From positions 1-54,555 of IMG/VR virus record IMGVR_UViG_3300037153_000401: a stretch of 54,555 bases of DNA; one strand, given 5' to 3'. The notes below the pieces were generated by a model, which saw nothing but the letters and a program-made list of their open reading frames with translations, did not search any database and was not told where the DNA came from. Within the stretch, counting starts at the first letter, position 1; each line of letters begins with the position of its first letter. Both the position numbers and the translations under genes were made by a program. Positions 41,503 through 48,504 of this stretch are shown here, piece after piece. Origin of the DNA: a virus.

Positions 41503-41995
41503 GGTGTTCTCCTTTTACGGCCGAAAGGAATAATTCCCTCTCGGCCGATCTGCGTTTGACGAGACCCGGAAGCCTTCGGCCGCCGGCCTTCGTCCACTTC
41601 AAAAACTCTTCAGCCGCCGCCTCCGCGGCCCCGACGTTCAGCAGCCTGAGCAGCGTGGAACTCTTCAATGCGTTCGCGCCGAGGTTATAGACGAACGACA
41701 CAAGCGCATCGAACTGATTCTGATTGAGCGGGACCTTGACGAAAGCGTTCACCGCGGATTCGAACGCCCGCGCGTCCTCGGCAATCCACGCATCGGCCTG
41801 TGCCTGCGTGATCGGCGCGCCGACGGTCATCTCGGCGACGCCATGGCCGGTTGTGCCGTAACCGGCGGTTTTGATCCCAACGGTGTCCAAATAAACTTCG
41901 AGCCTGAGGCCTTCGAAGCGCTTGATCAGATCAAGCCCCTTCGGGCTGATTCGGAGAGTCGTGGCTTTGGTCTCGTTATCGCTTGTCTCAGCCAT
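41495..41995 (-). CDS. endolysin, GH24 lysozyme
   Basis: The 166-residue protein is a T4/lambdoid-type lysozyme. It carries the E-x8-D-x5-T triad: E28 (KRFEGLRLEVYLD), D37 and T43 (KTAGYG). A further conserved part, NQNQFDALVSFVYNLGANAL, and the GRRLPGLVKRRSAERELF end are typical. It cleaves the MurNAc-GlcNAc bond of peptidoglycan. No signal sequence or SAR segment is visible, so it depends on a holin for release. Confidence 0.9.
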   Translation of the reverse strand: MAETSDNETKATTLRISPKGLDLIKRFEGLRLEVYLDTVGIKTAGYGTTGHGVAEMTVGAPITQAQADAWIAEDARAFESAVNAFVKVPLNQNQFDALVSFVYNLGANALKSSTLLRLLNVGAAEAAAEEFLKWTKAGGRRLPGLVKRRSAERELFLSAVKGEHHG

Positions 41996-42000
41996 GCGAA

Positions 42001-42216
42001 TTAAGCGCCCCAGTCCGGCCCCGGCGGATCAATCAGCCCATTCACCAGGTGAACGGAACCGCCCGACGACGGCGCCACGATCGCGCGCAGCGACGCGACC
42101 TCGACCGTGAGCGCCTCGATCCGCTCGCGCAATTCGGCGATTTCACGCCGCTGCGCGCCGGGTTCGGGCGGTTTTCTTTTCACCTGCCTGGGCTTTGATT
42201 TAACCGATTTCTTCAT
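42001..42216 (-). CDS. small coiled-coil protein, 71 aa
   Basis: ATG 42216. A basic N-terminus (MKKSVKSKPRQVKRKPPEP) precedes a coiled coil (REIAELRERIEALTVEVASL) and a short end (IDPPGPDWGA). Next to the endolysin. Possibly an antiholin or a structural spacer; unknown. Confidence 0.5.
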   Translation of the reverse strand: MKKSVKSKPRQVKRKPPEPGAQRREIAELRERIEALTVEVASLRAIVAPSSGGSVHLVNGLIDPPGPDWGA

Positions 42217-42572
42217 TGCAATTCGGTCGGCCTGCTCGAATGCGATAAGGCCTGTGTCCCACTGGCCGGACGTGGGATGAATTCGTAATGCCCGCAAAGG
42301 CTCGCGGTGTTCTCTCTGTTCCCTGCTCCGTTGTCCGATCTCACCCGCACCGTCGAGTCGTACCAGACCTTCAGGCTGCCGTCGGCGCAAAAGACCAATC
42401 TCATGCCGTTGTAACTGATCTCACCTGTGATCGGGGCTCCGTCCATGGCCTTCAGCTCCAGCCGCTTATATTGAATCCCGGCCGCTCGCGCCTCGAAGCG
42501 GTGTCTGGCCTCCTGCGGGCTATATTGGCCGTCGAGCGTGACGATCTCGGTGTCGGTAATCACGGGGCTCAA
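42213..42572 (-). CDS. small phage protein, 119 aa
   Basis: TTG 42572 overlaps the preceding stop (TTGA); GTG 42563 is an alternative. The product shows a beta-rich domain (KAMDGAPITGEISYNGMRL, VFCADGSLKVWYDSTVRV) with a polar end. It is translationally coupled both sides. Function unknown. Confidence 0.5.
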   Translation of the reverse strand: MSPVITDTEIVTLDGQYSPQEARHRFEARAAGIQYKRLELKAMDGAPITGEISYNGMRLVFCADGSLKVWYDSTVRVRSDNGAGNRENTASLCGHYEFIPRPASGTQALSHSSRPTELQ

Positions 42573-42793
42573 TCATCATCGCGAGGTTGACTGCGACGCC
42601 TGTCTCCGCTCTTTTCAGCATTGCCGACGTGAAAATGGCCGCAAAATTTGCAACGGTACGCTCCCAGAAACCATCCGGCGATCTTGATTGCCGCGCGCCG
42701 AACCTTGAACCGCTTGACCTCGGCCTGCGCCTGACTATAGGTGAGAAAGCAACTTTTTCCGCTCCTGCAGCCGCAGTTATACTTATCGCCCAC
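42569..42793 (-). CDS. zinc-binding small protein, about 74 aa
   Basis: GTG 42793 follows GGAAGG and is preferred to GTG 42814. Residues include NCGCRSGKSC near the start and later CKFCGHFHVGN, so two Cys clusters with His: a likely zinc finger. Basic helix in between (RFKVRRAAIKIAGW). The DNA for CKFC happens to match the TTTGCAAATTTTGC repeat but only by codon coincidence. Function unknown. Confidence 0.55.
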   Translation of the reverse strand: MGDKYNCGCRSGKSCFLTYSQAQAEVKRFKVRRAAIKIAGWFLGAYRCKFCGHFHVGNAEKSGDRRRSQPRDDD

Positions 42794-43130
42794 CGGAGGC
42801 CGCCTTCCAACCACCCCGATCCACGCCGTAAGTCTCCAGGATCTCGCGCTGGCGCCGGACCGGGTCGGCTAAGTACCGCGGGTCCTTGATCGCGTCAGAC
42901 TCCTTCGGCCAGGTCGAGGGAATGGAGACTTCGATTCCCCGCTCGCGATCGCGCAGGAGATGCTTCCCGGCTTCCCATACAACATCGACGCCGCAGCGTG
43001 GCTGCGCGACGCGCTTGCTGACGCGCACGGTCAGCTTCTGGCGAAGGTACGCGCCCCATTCAGCGTTCGGCACGAGCCACCGCAGCTCGCGGAATTCGAT
43101 GTAACGTTGTTCCCTGCGACGCGTAGCCAT
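42783..43130 (-). CDS. basic phage protein, 115 aa
   Basis: ATG 43130 lies directly after the T-tract of a terminator and opens a 115-residue protein (REQRYIEFRELRWLVPNAEW, PRYLADPVRRQREILETY). The upstream extension of the frame to 43316 crosses the terminator and has low-complexity residues, so it is rejected. Very Arg-rich. No known family. Confidence 0.5.
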   Translation of the reverse strand: MATRRREQRYIEFRELRWLVPNAEWGAYLRQKLTVRVSKRVAQPRCGVDVVWEAGKHLLRDRERGIEVSIPSTWPKESDAIKDPRYLADPVRRQREILETYGVDRGGWKAASGGR

Positions 43131-43197
43131 AAAAAGAAAAAGCTCCGCCGGAAACGCGCGCCACAAAGCACCTCGCGGCGCGCCATCCAACGGAGCT
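43131..43197 (-). terminator. terminator before the 115-aa gene
   Basis: AGCTCCG (43141-43147) pairs with CGGAGCT (43191-43197), a 7-bp outer stem enclosing GC-rich inner hairpins; the minus strand then reads TTTTCTTTTT (43131-43140). It closes the beta-barrel/holin-like unit above it. Confidence 0.65.
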
Positions 43198-43329
43198 CGA
43201 CTCCTCGAAGGAGAGAAAAACGAGGAGGAGCACACCCTTTTGAATTGTAGCTTCGGCCCCCGGCGCGTTGCGTCCCTGCCGTTCGTGTGCTCCCGTACTA
43301 TCGAACGGCGCATCACCAGGGGCCGAAAA

Positions 43330-43611
43330 TCAAACCTTCGCCTTCAACTCGTTCTTTAGTTCCTTGAACTCGGCCCGAGTCTCGGCGCGAAATTCCCTAA
43401 CCAACAAATCAACCTTGTTAAACGCCTGCTCGAATTCGGCGCGAGTCATACGCCCGGCTAGGTCTTTTTCCAGCAAGTCGAGGCGCTTCACCGCATCCTT
43501 GAACTCGGATTTACTGATCTTGGTTACTGAACTGGCGAGCCATCCGACAGCGGCGGACACGCTCGCGGTTATGATGGTTTCACTGAGCGGCATAGATTCA
43601 GTTTGCTGCAT
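43330..43611 (-). CDS. membrane/coiled-coil protein, 93 aa, holin-like
   Basis: ATG 43611 (alternative 43593). The N-terminal segment (IITASVSAAVGWLAS) is a single membrane helix candidate, followed by a long coiled coil (EFKDAVKRLDLLEKDLAG and EFKELKNELKAKV). Membrane helix plus coiled coil is the layout of XhlA/haemolysin-type phage lysis proteins or spanins, though the order here is reversed compared with XhlA. Between endolysin region and beta-barrel gene, so lysis is likely. Confidence 0.5.
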   Translation of the reverse strand: MQQTESMPLSETIITASVSAAVGWLASSVTKISKSEFKDAVKRLDLLEKDLAGRMTRAEFEQAFNKVDLLVREFRAETRAEFKELKNELKAKV

Positions 43612-43675
43612 TTCCGCACCTACGCGGGGGATAGGTAAGCCTGGGGGCCGGAACTTGCGACAATGCTCAGCAGCT

Positions 43676-44203
43676 TTAGAATCTGACGCCGACACCCGCG
43701 CCGAAGCGCTGCGTCGCTGGCGAAAGCAATCCTTCGGTGCGAATCCAGTCAACGACCACGGGGCGAATGAACACATGGCCCAGGTTTATATCCACCCCGG
43801 CGCCGTAAGTGCGCGTGAATACCCGGTCGCCGCTGTATGAGGTCCTGAAGCCAAAGAGGGCGTGACCGAACGGGGAGACGAAGCCTTTCGCCAGGTCAAC
43901 CGAGAGCTGCGGCCCGAAGCTGTAGGTATCGAGCGGGATATCGGCGCCGATCGCGGAGCGGTTGTACTGAAAGACGCCGCCAAGCCGGAAGGCGCTTTTC
44001 TTGAACATCCGCGCGTCGAGCTCGGCCGTCAGGCCCTGCTGGTACTCGGTCGAAAACAGAGACTCGAACGAGTATTCGGTGTTGGTGAAGCCGACCGACA
44101 GTTTCAGTTTGTCAGGCTGCGCTTTGTCCTGCGCGGACGTGAAGGAAGCAGCGAGTAGGAGAAGGGTTGCGAGGGCTGCGATTCTGATCGGTGTTATTTT
44201 CAT
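43676..44203 (-). CDS. outer-membrane beta-barrel protein with signal peptide, 175 aa
   Basis: A Sec signal peptide (MKITPIRIAALATLLLLAAS, cleavage likely after FTSAQ, about residue 25) is followed by alternating strands (LKLSVGFTNTEYSFE, FGPQLSVDLAKGF, FGHALFGFRTSYSG, AGVDINLGHVFIRPVV) and a terminal Phe in GAGVGVRF, the classic signal for outer-membrane insertion. About eight strands, size of OmpX/OmpW-like. It points to a diderm host. Terminators on both sides suggest an independent moron, perhaps for surface change or superinfection exclusion. Confidence 0.75.
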   Translation of the reverse strand: MKITPIRIAALATLLLLAASFTSAQDKAQPDKLKLSVGFTNTEYSFESLFSTEYQQGLTAELDARMFKKSAFRLGGVFQYNRSAIGADIPLDTYSFGPQLSVDLAKGFVSPFGHALFGFRTSYSGDRVFTRTYGAGVDINLGHVFIRPVVVDWIRTEGLLSPATQRFGAGVGVRF

Positions 44204-44227
44204 AAAGTGTGTAGTTTGTGTGACCTT

Positions 44228-44259
44228 AAAAACGAAAAGCCGCCCAACACCGCAGCGGC
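44228..44259 (-). terminator. terminator upstream of the beta-barrel gene
   Basis: On the minus strand GCCGC (44255-44259) pairs with GCGGC (44239-44243), then TTTTCGTTTTT (44228-44238). It stops the transcript coming from the CRISPR side and isolates the beta-barrel gene. Confidence 0.65.
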
Positions 44260-44334
44260 ATTCCGATTTATTTCAGTCGGCGCAAAGCTGCGAATTGGAC
44301 GGCGCGTGTCCCGGTTATTTCACCGGGCCGAAGC

Positions 44335-44517
44335 CTATTTGGTTTTCAGCTGCTCGACGAGTTCATCGCAGAGCTTTATCGCGCCCGCGAGCGCGCGGCG
44401 GATCATAATCACGACCAGCCTTAAACTTGTCGGGCTAAGCATATGCGCAGTTTGGGATTCCGCGCAAGTGTTTTCTTCTTTCTCTTTAGTTTGTGAGGAA
44501 TTGTCGGATTGAGTCAT
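44335..44517 (-). CDS. small protein, 60 aa, downstream of the CRISPR array
   Basis: ATG 44517 opens a 60-residue frame: a polar N-terminus (MTQSDNSSQTKEKEENTC) and an amphipathic helix (LRLVVIMIRRALAGAIK, then LCDELVEQLKTK). AAAGGAG lies about 25 bases upstream, too far for an ideal site. In the direction of minus transcription it follows the array by 76 bases, and a terminator follows it. It could be translated from the same transcript as the crRNA precursor. No known family. Confidence 0.45.
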   Translation of the reverse strand: MTQSDNSSQTKEKEENTCAESQTAHMLSPTSLRLVVIMIRRALAGAIKLCDELVEQLKTK

Positions 44518-44593
44518 AGTTGTTACTGCTTTGCTTCTTCTCCTTTAATCGCTTTCGCCGGTAGCCTGCGAAACTTTACCTGACTCCCTTGTC

Positions 44594-45991
44594 GTGCCGA
44601 GAGCCTTTCCCTCGACCAACCCAAATCACCTGTATTTTCAAAACGATAATTTCTACTCCTGTTGTGCCGAGAGCCTTTCCCTCGACCAACCCAAATCACG
44701 ATTCGGTTTGAATTCGAGCGCGAGCTCCTGCTCCTCAAGTGCCGAGAGCCTTTCCCTCGACCAACCCAAATCACGTCATTCACCGTAGAGCGACGTGTGA
44801 TCACTTCAGTGCCGAGAGCCTTTCCCTCGACCAACCCAAATCACCCGCACCACGTCAGCAATTGCAGGTAGTACCCACAAGGTGCCGAGAGCCTTTCCCT
44901 CGACCAACCCAAATCACCGGGGACACGGTGACACTGGTGACACTTCAGCCAAGTGCCGAGAGCCTTTCCCTCGACCAACCCAAATCACCTGAAGCGTGTT
45001 GGACAGAGTGGCGGCTGCGCGGCTTGTGCCGAGAGCCTTTCCCTCGACCAACCCAAATCACTTTTGCTGTTAATCTTTTCCGGGTCTACTCCAGTCTGTG
45101 CCGAGAGCCTTTCCCTCGACCAACCCAAATCACTCGGTGATTTCGATGATCCTATTTCCGAGTTCAACGTGCCGAGAGCCTTTCCCTCGACCAACCCAAA
45201 TCACCACGCCGAGTGAGATCAATTTGTTTCCAAGCCACTTGTGCCGAGAGCCTTTCCCTCGACCAACCCAAATCACTCATGGCTTCGTCCCCAATCAATT
45301 CCGCCGACAATGTGCCGAGAGCCTTTCCCTCGACCAACCCAAATCACGCAGAGCGAGGCGGGCAATCCAATACTGATCGAAGTGCCGAGAGCCTTTCCCT
45401 CGACCAACCCAAATCACTTTCATGAATTTCATCAACGGGATGGCTGAAACTACGTGCCGAGAGCCTTTCCCTCGACCAACCCAAATCACATCGAGTCCCA
45501 CAGTCGCCGCATAGCGTGCCGCGAGTGCCGAGAGCCTTTCCCTCGACCAACCCAAATCACCGTGACGCGCGGCTGATCAGGTTTGAACGTGTAGCGACGT
45601 GCCGAGAGCCTTTCCCTCGACCAACCCAAATCACCGGCTGGGAATTCCAGCGCGGCCGGCTGCTCGCTGTGCCGAGAGCCTTTCCCTCGACCAACCCAAA
45701 TCACCAGATAACTGTGGATTTGCTGGGTTGATTATTGTAAGTGCCGAGAGCCTTTCCCTCGACCAACCCAAATCACTTCAGGCCACGCAGGAACTGCCGG
45801 CGGTTCAAGGACGTGCCGAGAGCCTTTCCCTCGACCAACCCAAATCACAACTGTGGATTTGCTGGGTTGATTATTATAGTATCGTGCCGAGAGCCTTTCC
45901 CTCGACCAACCCAAATCACGGTGTTACCTTGGGATCGTCAGATACATTTCGGAATGTGCCGAGAGCCTTTCCCTCGACCAACCCAAATCAC
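44594..45991 (-). CRISPR. CRISPR array, 20 identical 36-bp repeats, 19 spacers
   Basis: Repeats start at 44594, 44664, 44739, 44809, 44882, 44953, 45026, 45098, 45169, 45241, 45312, 45382, 45454, 45525, 45599, 45669, 45741, 45813, 45884 and 45956; all 20 read identical. Spacers are 34-39 nt (mean about 35.7). On the minus strand the repeat starts GTGATTTGGGTT and ends CTCTCGGCAC; CGAG and CTCG arms form a hairpin 4 nt from its 3' end, typical of type V crRNA handles, so minus transcription is preferred. The array starts 5 bases after the effector stop. There is no AT-rich leader and no degenerate end repeat. Spacers 16 and 18 (45705-45740 and 45849-45883) share 27 nt. The 76 bases after the last repeat (44518-44593) hold no visible tracr anti-repeat. 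Confidence 0.99.
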
Positions 45992-45996
45992 TGCAA

Positions 45997-47727
45997 TTAC
46001 CCAACCTCAATCGCCATCTCACTTGCCGCCATAACTCGCACGTATCGCCGCAAATGATCAGGGATTTCGACCGGCGACGCGGAGATGCTTGCGCCGCCTT
46101 CTATCTCGCTGAGCAATAAACGACTTGTATTAACGTCGTTATCCTGTTTATGGCCGTTTTCGCACACGCGGAGGAGCTTGCGTCCCTTTTCGACCTTTCC
46201 GCCGCATTCAGAGCAGGTCTGCGTCGAATACGCCGCCTTGTGGTTCCGCAGCGCGCCTTTGTTTTTTGGATCAAGCTCCGGGTCGTGGCGAAACTTTTGC
46301 GCTGCCTGCTTGATTCGCTCCCGCAGATAATACTGCCCGACCAGCTGGCGATACTTCTGCGAGGGATCGCCCGCGCCTGCTTCCGCCATTTGCTTCAGCG
46401 ATAGGTCGCCTTCCCACGCCACGATATCAAAGCTGCGCATAATCCATGCCGCGACCTGCTTATAAACCTCTTCCTTCAACTGCGCGAATTCGAGTTCAAG
46501 CGCCCGCTTTTTGTGGTGAAGCCAGTCGATGATCAAGGCCAGTTTCCAAAGCAAACTTGCAGCTTCCAGGTCCGTCCCTTCCAACTTCTCGCGCAGGCGT
46601 TCAAGTCCGCCCTGACGCATCTTGGTAAAGCCCAGCATCGTTTGCCGCGCTTCCTCCGGCCACTGGTCTTTTTTGCGATCATAGATCGCCTTCAACGCTT
46701 GCTTGCAGTTTTCCACACAGTCCCCTGTTTGCTCGGACAGCAAAACCAATCGCCGAACGTCTTTCTTTTTGGGTTCAATGCATTTCTTATCTGCGCGACT
46801 ACTAAAGTCGAACGGCATGGCAATCTCGTAGGAATGGCCAGCATTGTCGGTGAGAACCCCCACTCTCACCCGATCACCCATTAGCCGCCATCCGCCCGAG
46901 TCGTAGCCCGCCACGCGGCCCGTCATCTCGCGTGGCAGATTAAGCGGGGGCATTTCAAGAGAAAATTGGATTTCGTATCTGTCTCGAAAGCCCCGCTCCG
47001 ACTGTCGCACCAATGTAACACGCTTAACTATCGCGTGCGGCGGCGGCAGTCTGTGTATGCTGACCAATAGCTTCAAGTGTCGCAGTTTTACATCGGCGCC
47101 CTGCGGCGTTTTCACTCGAAATTCAAGATTATGCTTAGCGCCCGGCGCCGCCTCCGGTAACCGATAAAGCGACACATTGCCGCCTTCGCCGTATAGATCA
47201 GCCCATGTCGTTTCTTGACCCGCCACCGCATTGAAATTAACCGGCAAATTCAAATTGAACTCACGATCGAGATATTTCGGCGACGGCATGCCCATTTCCC
47301 ATGAGGTATAGCCCTTGGCGGCCTTCGCCCGCTGGCGCCGCGCGGGCCATTCCTTCAGCGCCAACAGAAACCGATCCACCACGGCGTAATAACAATCGCT
47401 GGTTATTTGACCGCGATACTTCTGGCCGAACGCGCGCAGGAATTTTGTATCCTTGAATTGTTTTACTATCGCGTTTCGCGCATCTTGTTTAGCCTTTACG
47501 ACATCGTCGGGATCGCTACCGGCAATCCTGTGCGGCGCGACTTGGCGCTTTAATTCAAACGCCATGTCATTCCACAGCTGCCGTTGAAGCTCTTCGGTAG
47601 ACTTGATCCATGTCGGCATGTCGCCAACTACCTCGCACGCGAATGCCCATGCGCGAATCGGCCAATCGCGCAAGCGTTCGCGACGCGGCAGTTTCTGTTT
47701 CTTCTTTTCGGTGATCTGAATTTCCAT
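45997..47727 (-). CDS. compact type V CRISPR effector (Cas12-like, RuvC)
   Basis: ATG 47727 gives 576 residues; TTG 47733 is an alternative overlapping the upstream stop. The N-terminal half (1-265) is a helical/beta recognition region without recognisable motifs. The C-terminal half is a split RuvC nuclease: RuvC-I GYDSGGWRL (D276), bridge-like helices with W402-HHKKRALELEF, RuvC-II DIVAWEGDLSL (E439), a zinc finger CSECGG...CENGH (C505, C508, C522, H526, so CCCH) and RuvC-III KQDNDVNTSRLL (D529/D531). All acidic catalytic positions look present. The GxDxGWR-like element and length recall V-M (V-U1, Cas12m) effectors, but subtype is not proven. No cas1, cas2 or tracrRNA nearby; acts with crRNA from the adjoining array. 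Confidence 0.85.
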   Translation of the reverse strand: MEIQITEKKKQKLPRRERLRDWPIRAWAFACEVVGDMPTWIKSTEELQRQLWNDMAFELKRQVAPHRIAGSDPDDVVKAKQDARNAIVKQFKDTKFLRAFGQKYRGQITSDCYYAVVDRFLLALKEWPARRQRAKAAKGYTSWEMGMPSPKYLDREFNLNLPVNFNAVAGQETTWADLYGEGGNVSLYRLPEAAPGAKHNLEFRVKTPQGADVKLRHLKLLVSIHRLPPPHAIVKRVTLVRQSERGFRDRYEIQFSLEMPPLNLPREMTGRVAGYDSGGWRLMGDRVRVGVLTDNAGHSYEIAMPFDFSSRADKKCIEPKKKDVRRLVLLSEQTGDCVENCKQALKAIYDRKKDQWPEEARQTMLGFTKMRQGGLERLREKLEGTDLEAASLLWKLALIIDWLHHKKRALELEFAQLKEEVYKQVAAWIMRSFDIVAWEGDLSLKQMAEAGAGDPSQKYRQLVGQYYLRERIKQAAQKFRHDPELDPKNKGALRNHKAAYSTQTCSECGGKVEKGRKLLRVCENGHKQDNDVNTSRLLLSEIEGGASISASPVEIPDHLRRYVRVMAASEMAIEVG

Positions 47728-47729
47728 GT

Positions 47730-47987
47730 TCAATGTTCTCCTTTTTTATCCGCTTCTGTTTTCGGTCTGTAACTCGGATCGAAATCGGCGATGATGTACC
47801 GGCCCGTCTTTTCATCGAAATCAATCGCGCGCTGGTACGCGCCGTCAACCTCGATCAGCAGGGCATAACCTCGTTTCAACATATCCGAGATGATGCGTCT
47901 GGCGCGGATCGCTTCCGCCGCGTTGTCTTTGTCGAATGTGATTTCCACGTCTCCCTCGTAAACGTTAAGGATTGACAGCATTCCCAC
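47730..47987 (-). CDS. small conserved phage protein, 85 aa, coupled to the Cas gene
   Basis: GTG 47987 follows GGAGGG at 7 bases. The product is compact alpha/beta: MLSILNVYEGDVEITFDKDN, AAEAIRARRIISDMLKRGYA, LLIEVDGAYQRAIDFDEKTG, ending in DFDPSYRPKTEADKKGEH. It resembles small phage proteins of unknown role. Its stop (47730-47732) sits 2 bases upstream of the effector ATG, so it may drive effector translation by coupling. Whether it helps the CRISPR system is unknown. Confidence 0.65.
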   Translation of the reverse strand: MGMLSILNVYEGDVEITFDKDNAAEAIRARRIISDMLKRGYALLIEVDGAYQRAIDFDEKTGRYIIADFDPSYRPKTEADKKGEH

Positions 47988-47989
47988 GG

Positions 47990-48244
47990 CTATGCCCTCC
48001 TTTTGTCACGGATTTTCTGGATCTCCTCATCGAGAGCATCGCGCTTGTCGTCGAGAGCATCGACATACTCGGAGACGGCCGACTCGTAAGATCCTGTGCC
48101 CTCAAATTCGTAATGGACTTTCAGGAACTCATCGGCCGCGAGCGCCAAGTCTTCGAGCTTGCGAACGCGATCAGCCTCAGCGGCTTCGCGTTCTTTGCGC
48201 CGATCGTGGCGCTTCTGCTCTTTGATTTCGCTATCGTCCATCAC
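47990..48244 (-). CDS. helical/coiled-coil protein, 84 aa
   Basis: Starts with ATGATG (48244) and has strongly charged helices (IKEQKRHDRRKEREAAEA, LDDKRDALDEEIQKIRDK). No Cys or motif. 4 bases overlap with the preceding gene and 2 bases before the next start. Part of the operon feeding into the CRISPR effector. Confidence 0.6.
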   Translation of the reverse strand: MMDDSEIKEQKRHDRRKEREAAEADRVRKLEDLALAADEFLKVHYEFEGTGSYESAVSEYVDALDDKRDALDEEIQKIRDKRRA

Positions 48245-48498
48245 GCCCTCCTCTCGTTGATCAGCTTCGGATGCGCCGCACGAATCACGCCGAGCGCCTC
48301 AATGTAATCAGCCAGCGCTACGGAGTGTTTCTCCTTCATCTCCTCGTCGCAGCGGCAGTGCTTGCTGCAAAATTTGCAAAGTTCGCAATAGTCGTGAAAC
48401 GAGGCGCAGCCACACGCATATCCGCGAACGCAGCCGGTGTTTCGGTACTCGGCGCCGCAGCAGTCGCAGGGCGGTGGCGAGAAAATTGAACGGCTCAT
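48241..48498 (-). CDS. Cys-rich zinc-binding protein, 85 aa
   Basis: Eleven Cys in the first 52 residues (CDCCGAEY, CVRGYACGCAS, CELCKFCSKHCRC) could form two or three zinc sites, RING- or HNH-like in look. The last 30 residues are a helical tail. The CKFC codons match TTTGCAAATTTTGC by coincidence. It may bind nucleic acid; it lies in the operon upstream of the effector. Confidence 0.6.
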   Translation of the reverse strand: MSRSIFSPPPCDCCGAEYRNTGCVRGYACGCASFHDYCELCKFCSKHCRCDEEMKEKHSVALADYIEALGVIRAAHPKLINERRA

Positions 48499-48504
48499 AA
48501 CTTG

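Noticed and set aside
42641-42653. Extra near-copies of GCAAAATTTGCA at 42641, 48367 and 5256
   Set aside because: The first two encode Cys-Lys-Phe-Cys of zinc fingers and the third lies within a coding gene; only the two intergenic copies flanking higBA were kept as a possible repeat.
44518-44593. Possible tracrRNA or leader beside the array
   Set aside because: No stretch complementary to the repeat was found, and it is on the far side from the effector gene.
44594-45991. Several open frames of 60-150 codons on both strands across the CRISPR array
   Set aside because: They arise because the 36-bp repeat is a multiple of three and lacks stops; the protein copies contain the same repeat peptide and there is no ribosome site.
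44594-45991. Spacers targeting the window itself
   Set aside because: Scanning spacer words by eye against the rest of the window gave no convincing match; a BLAST of each spacer would decide.
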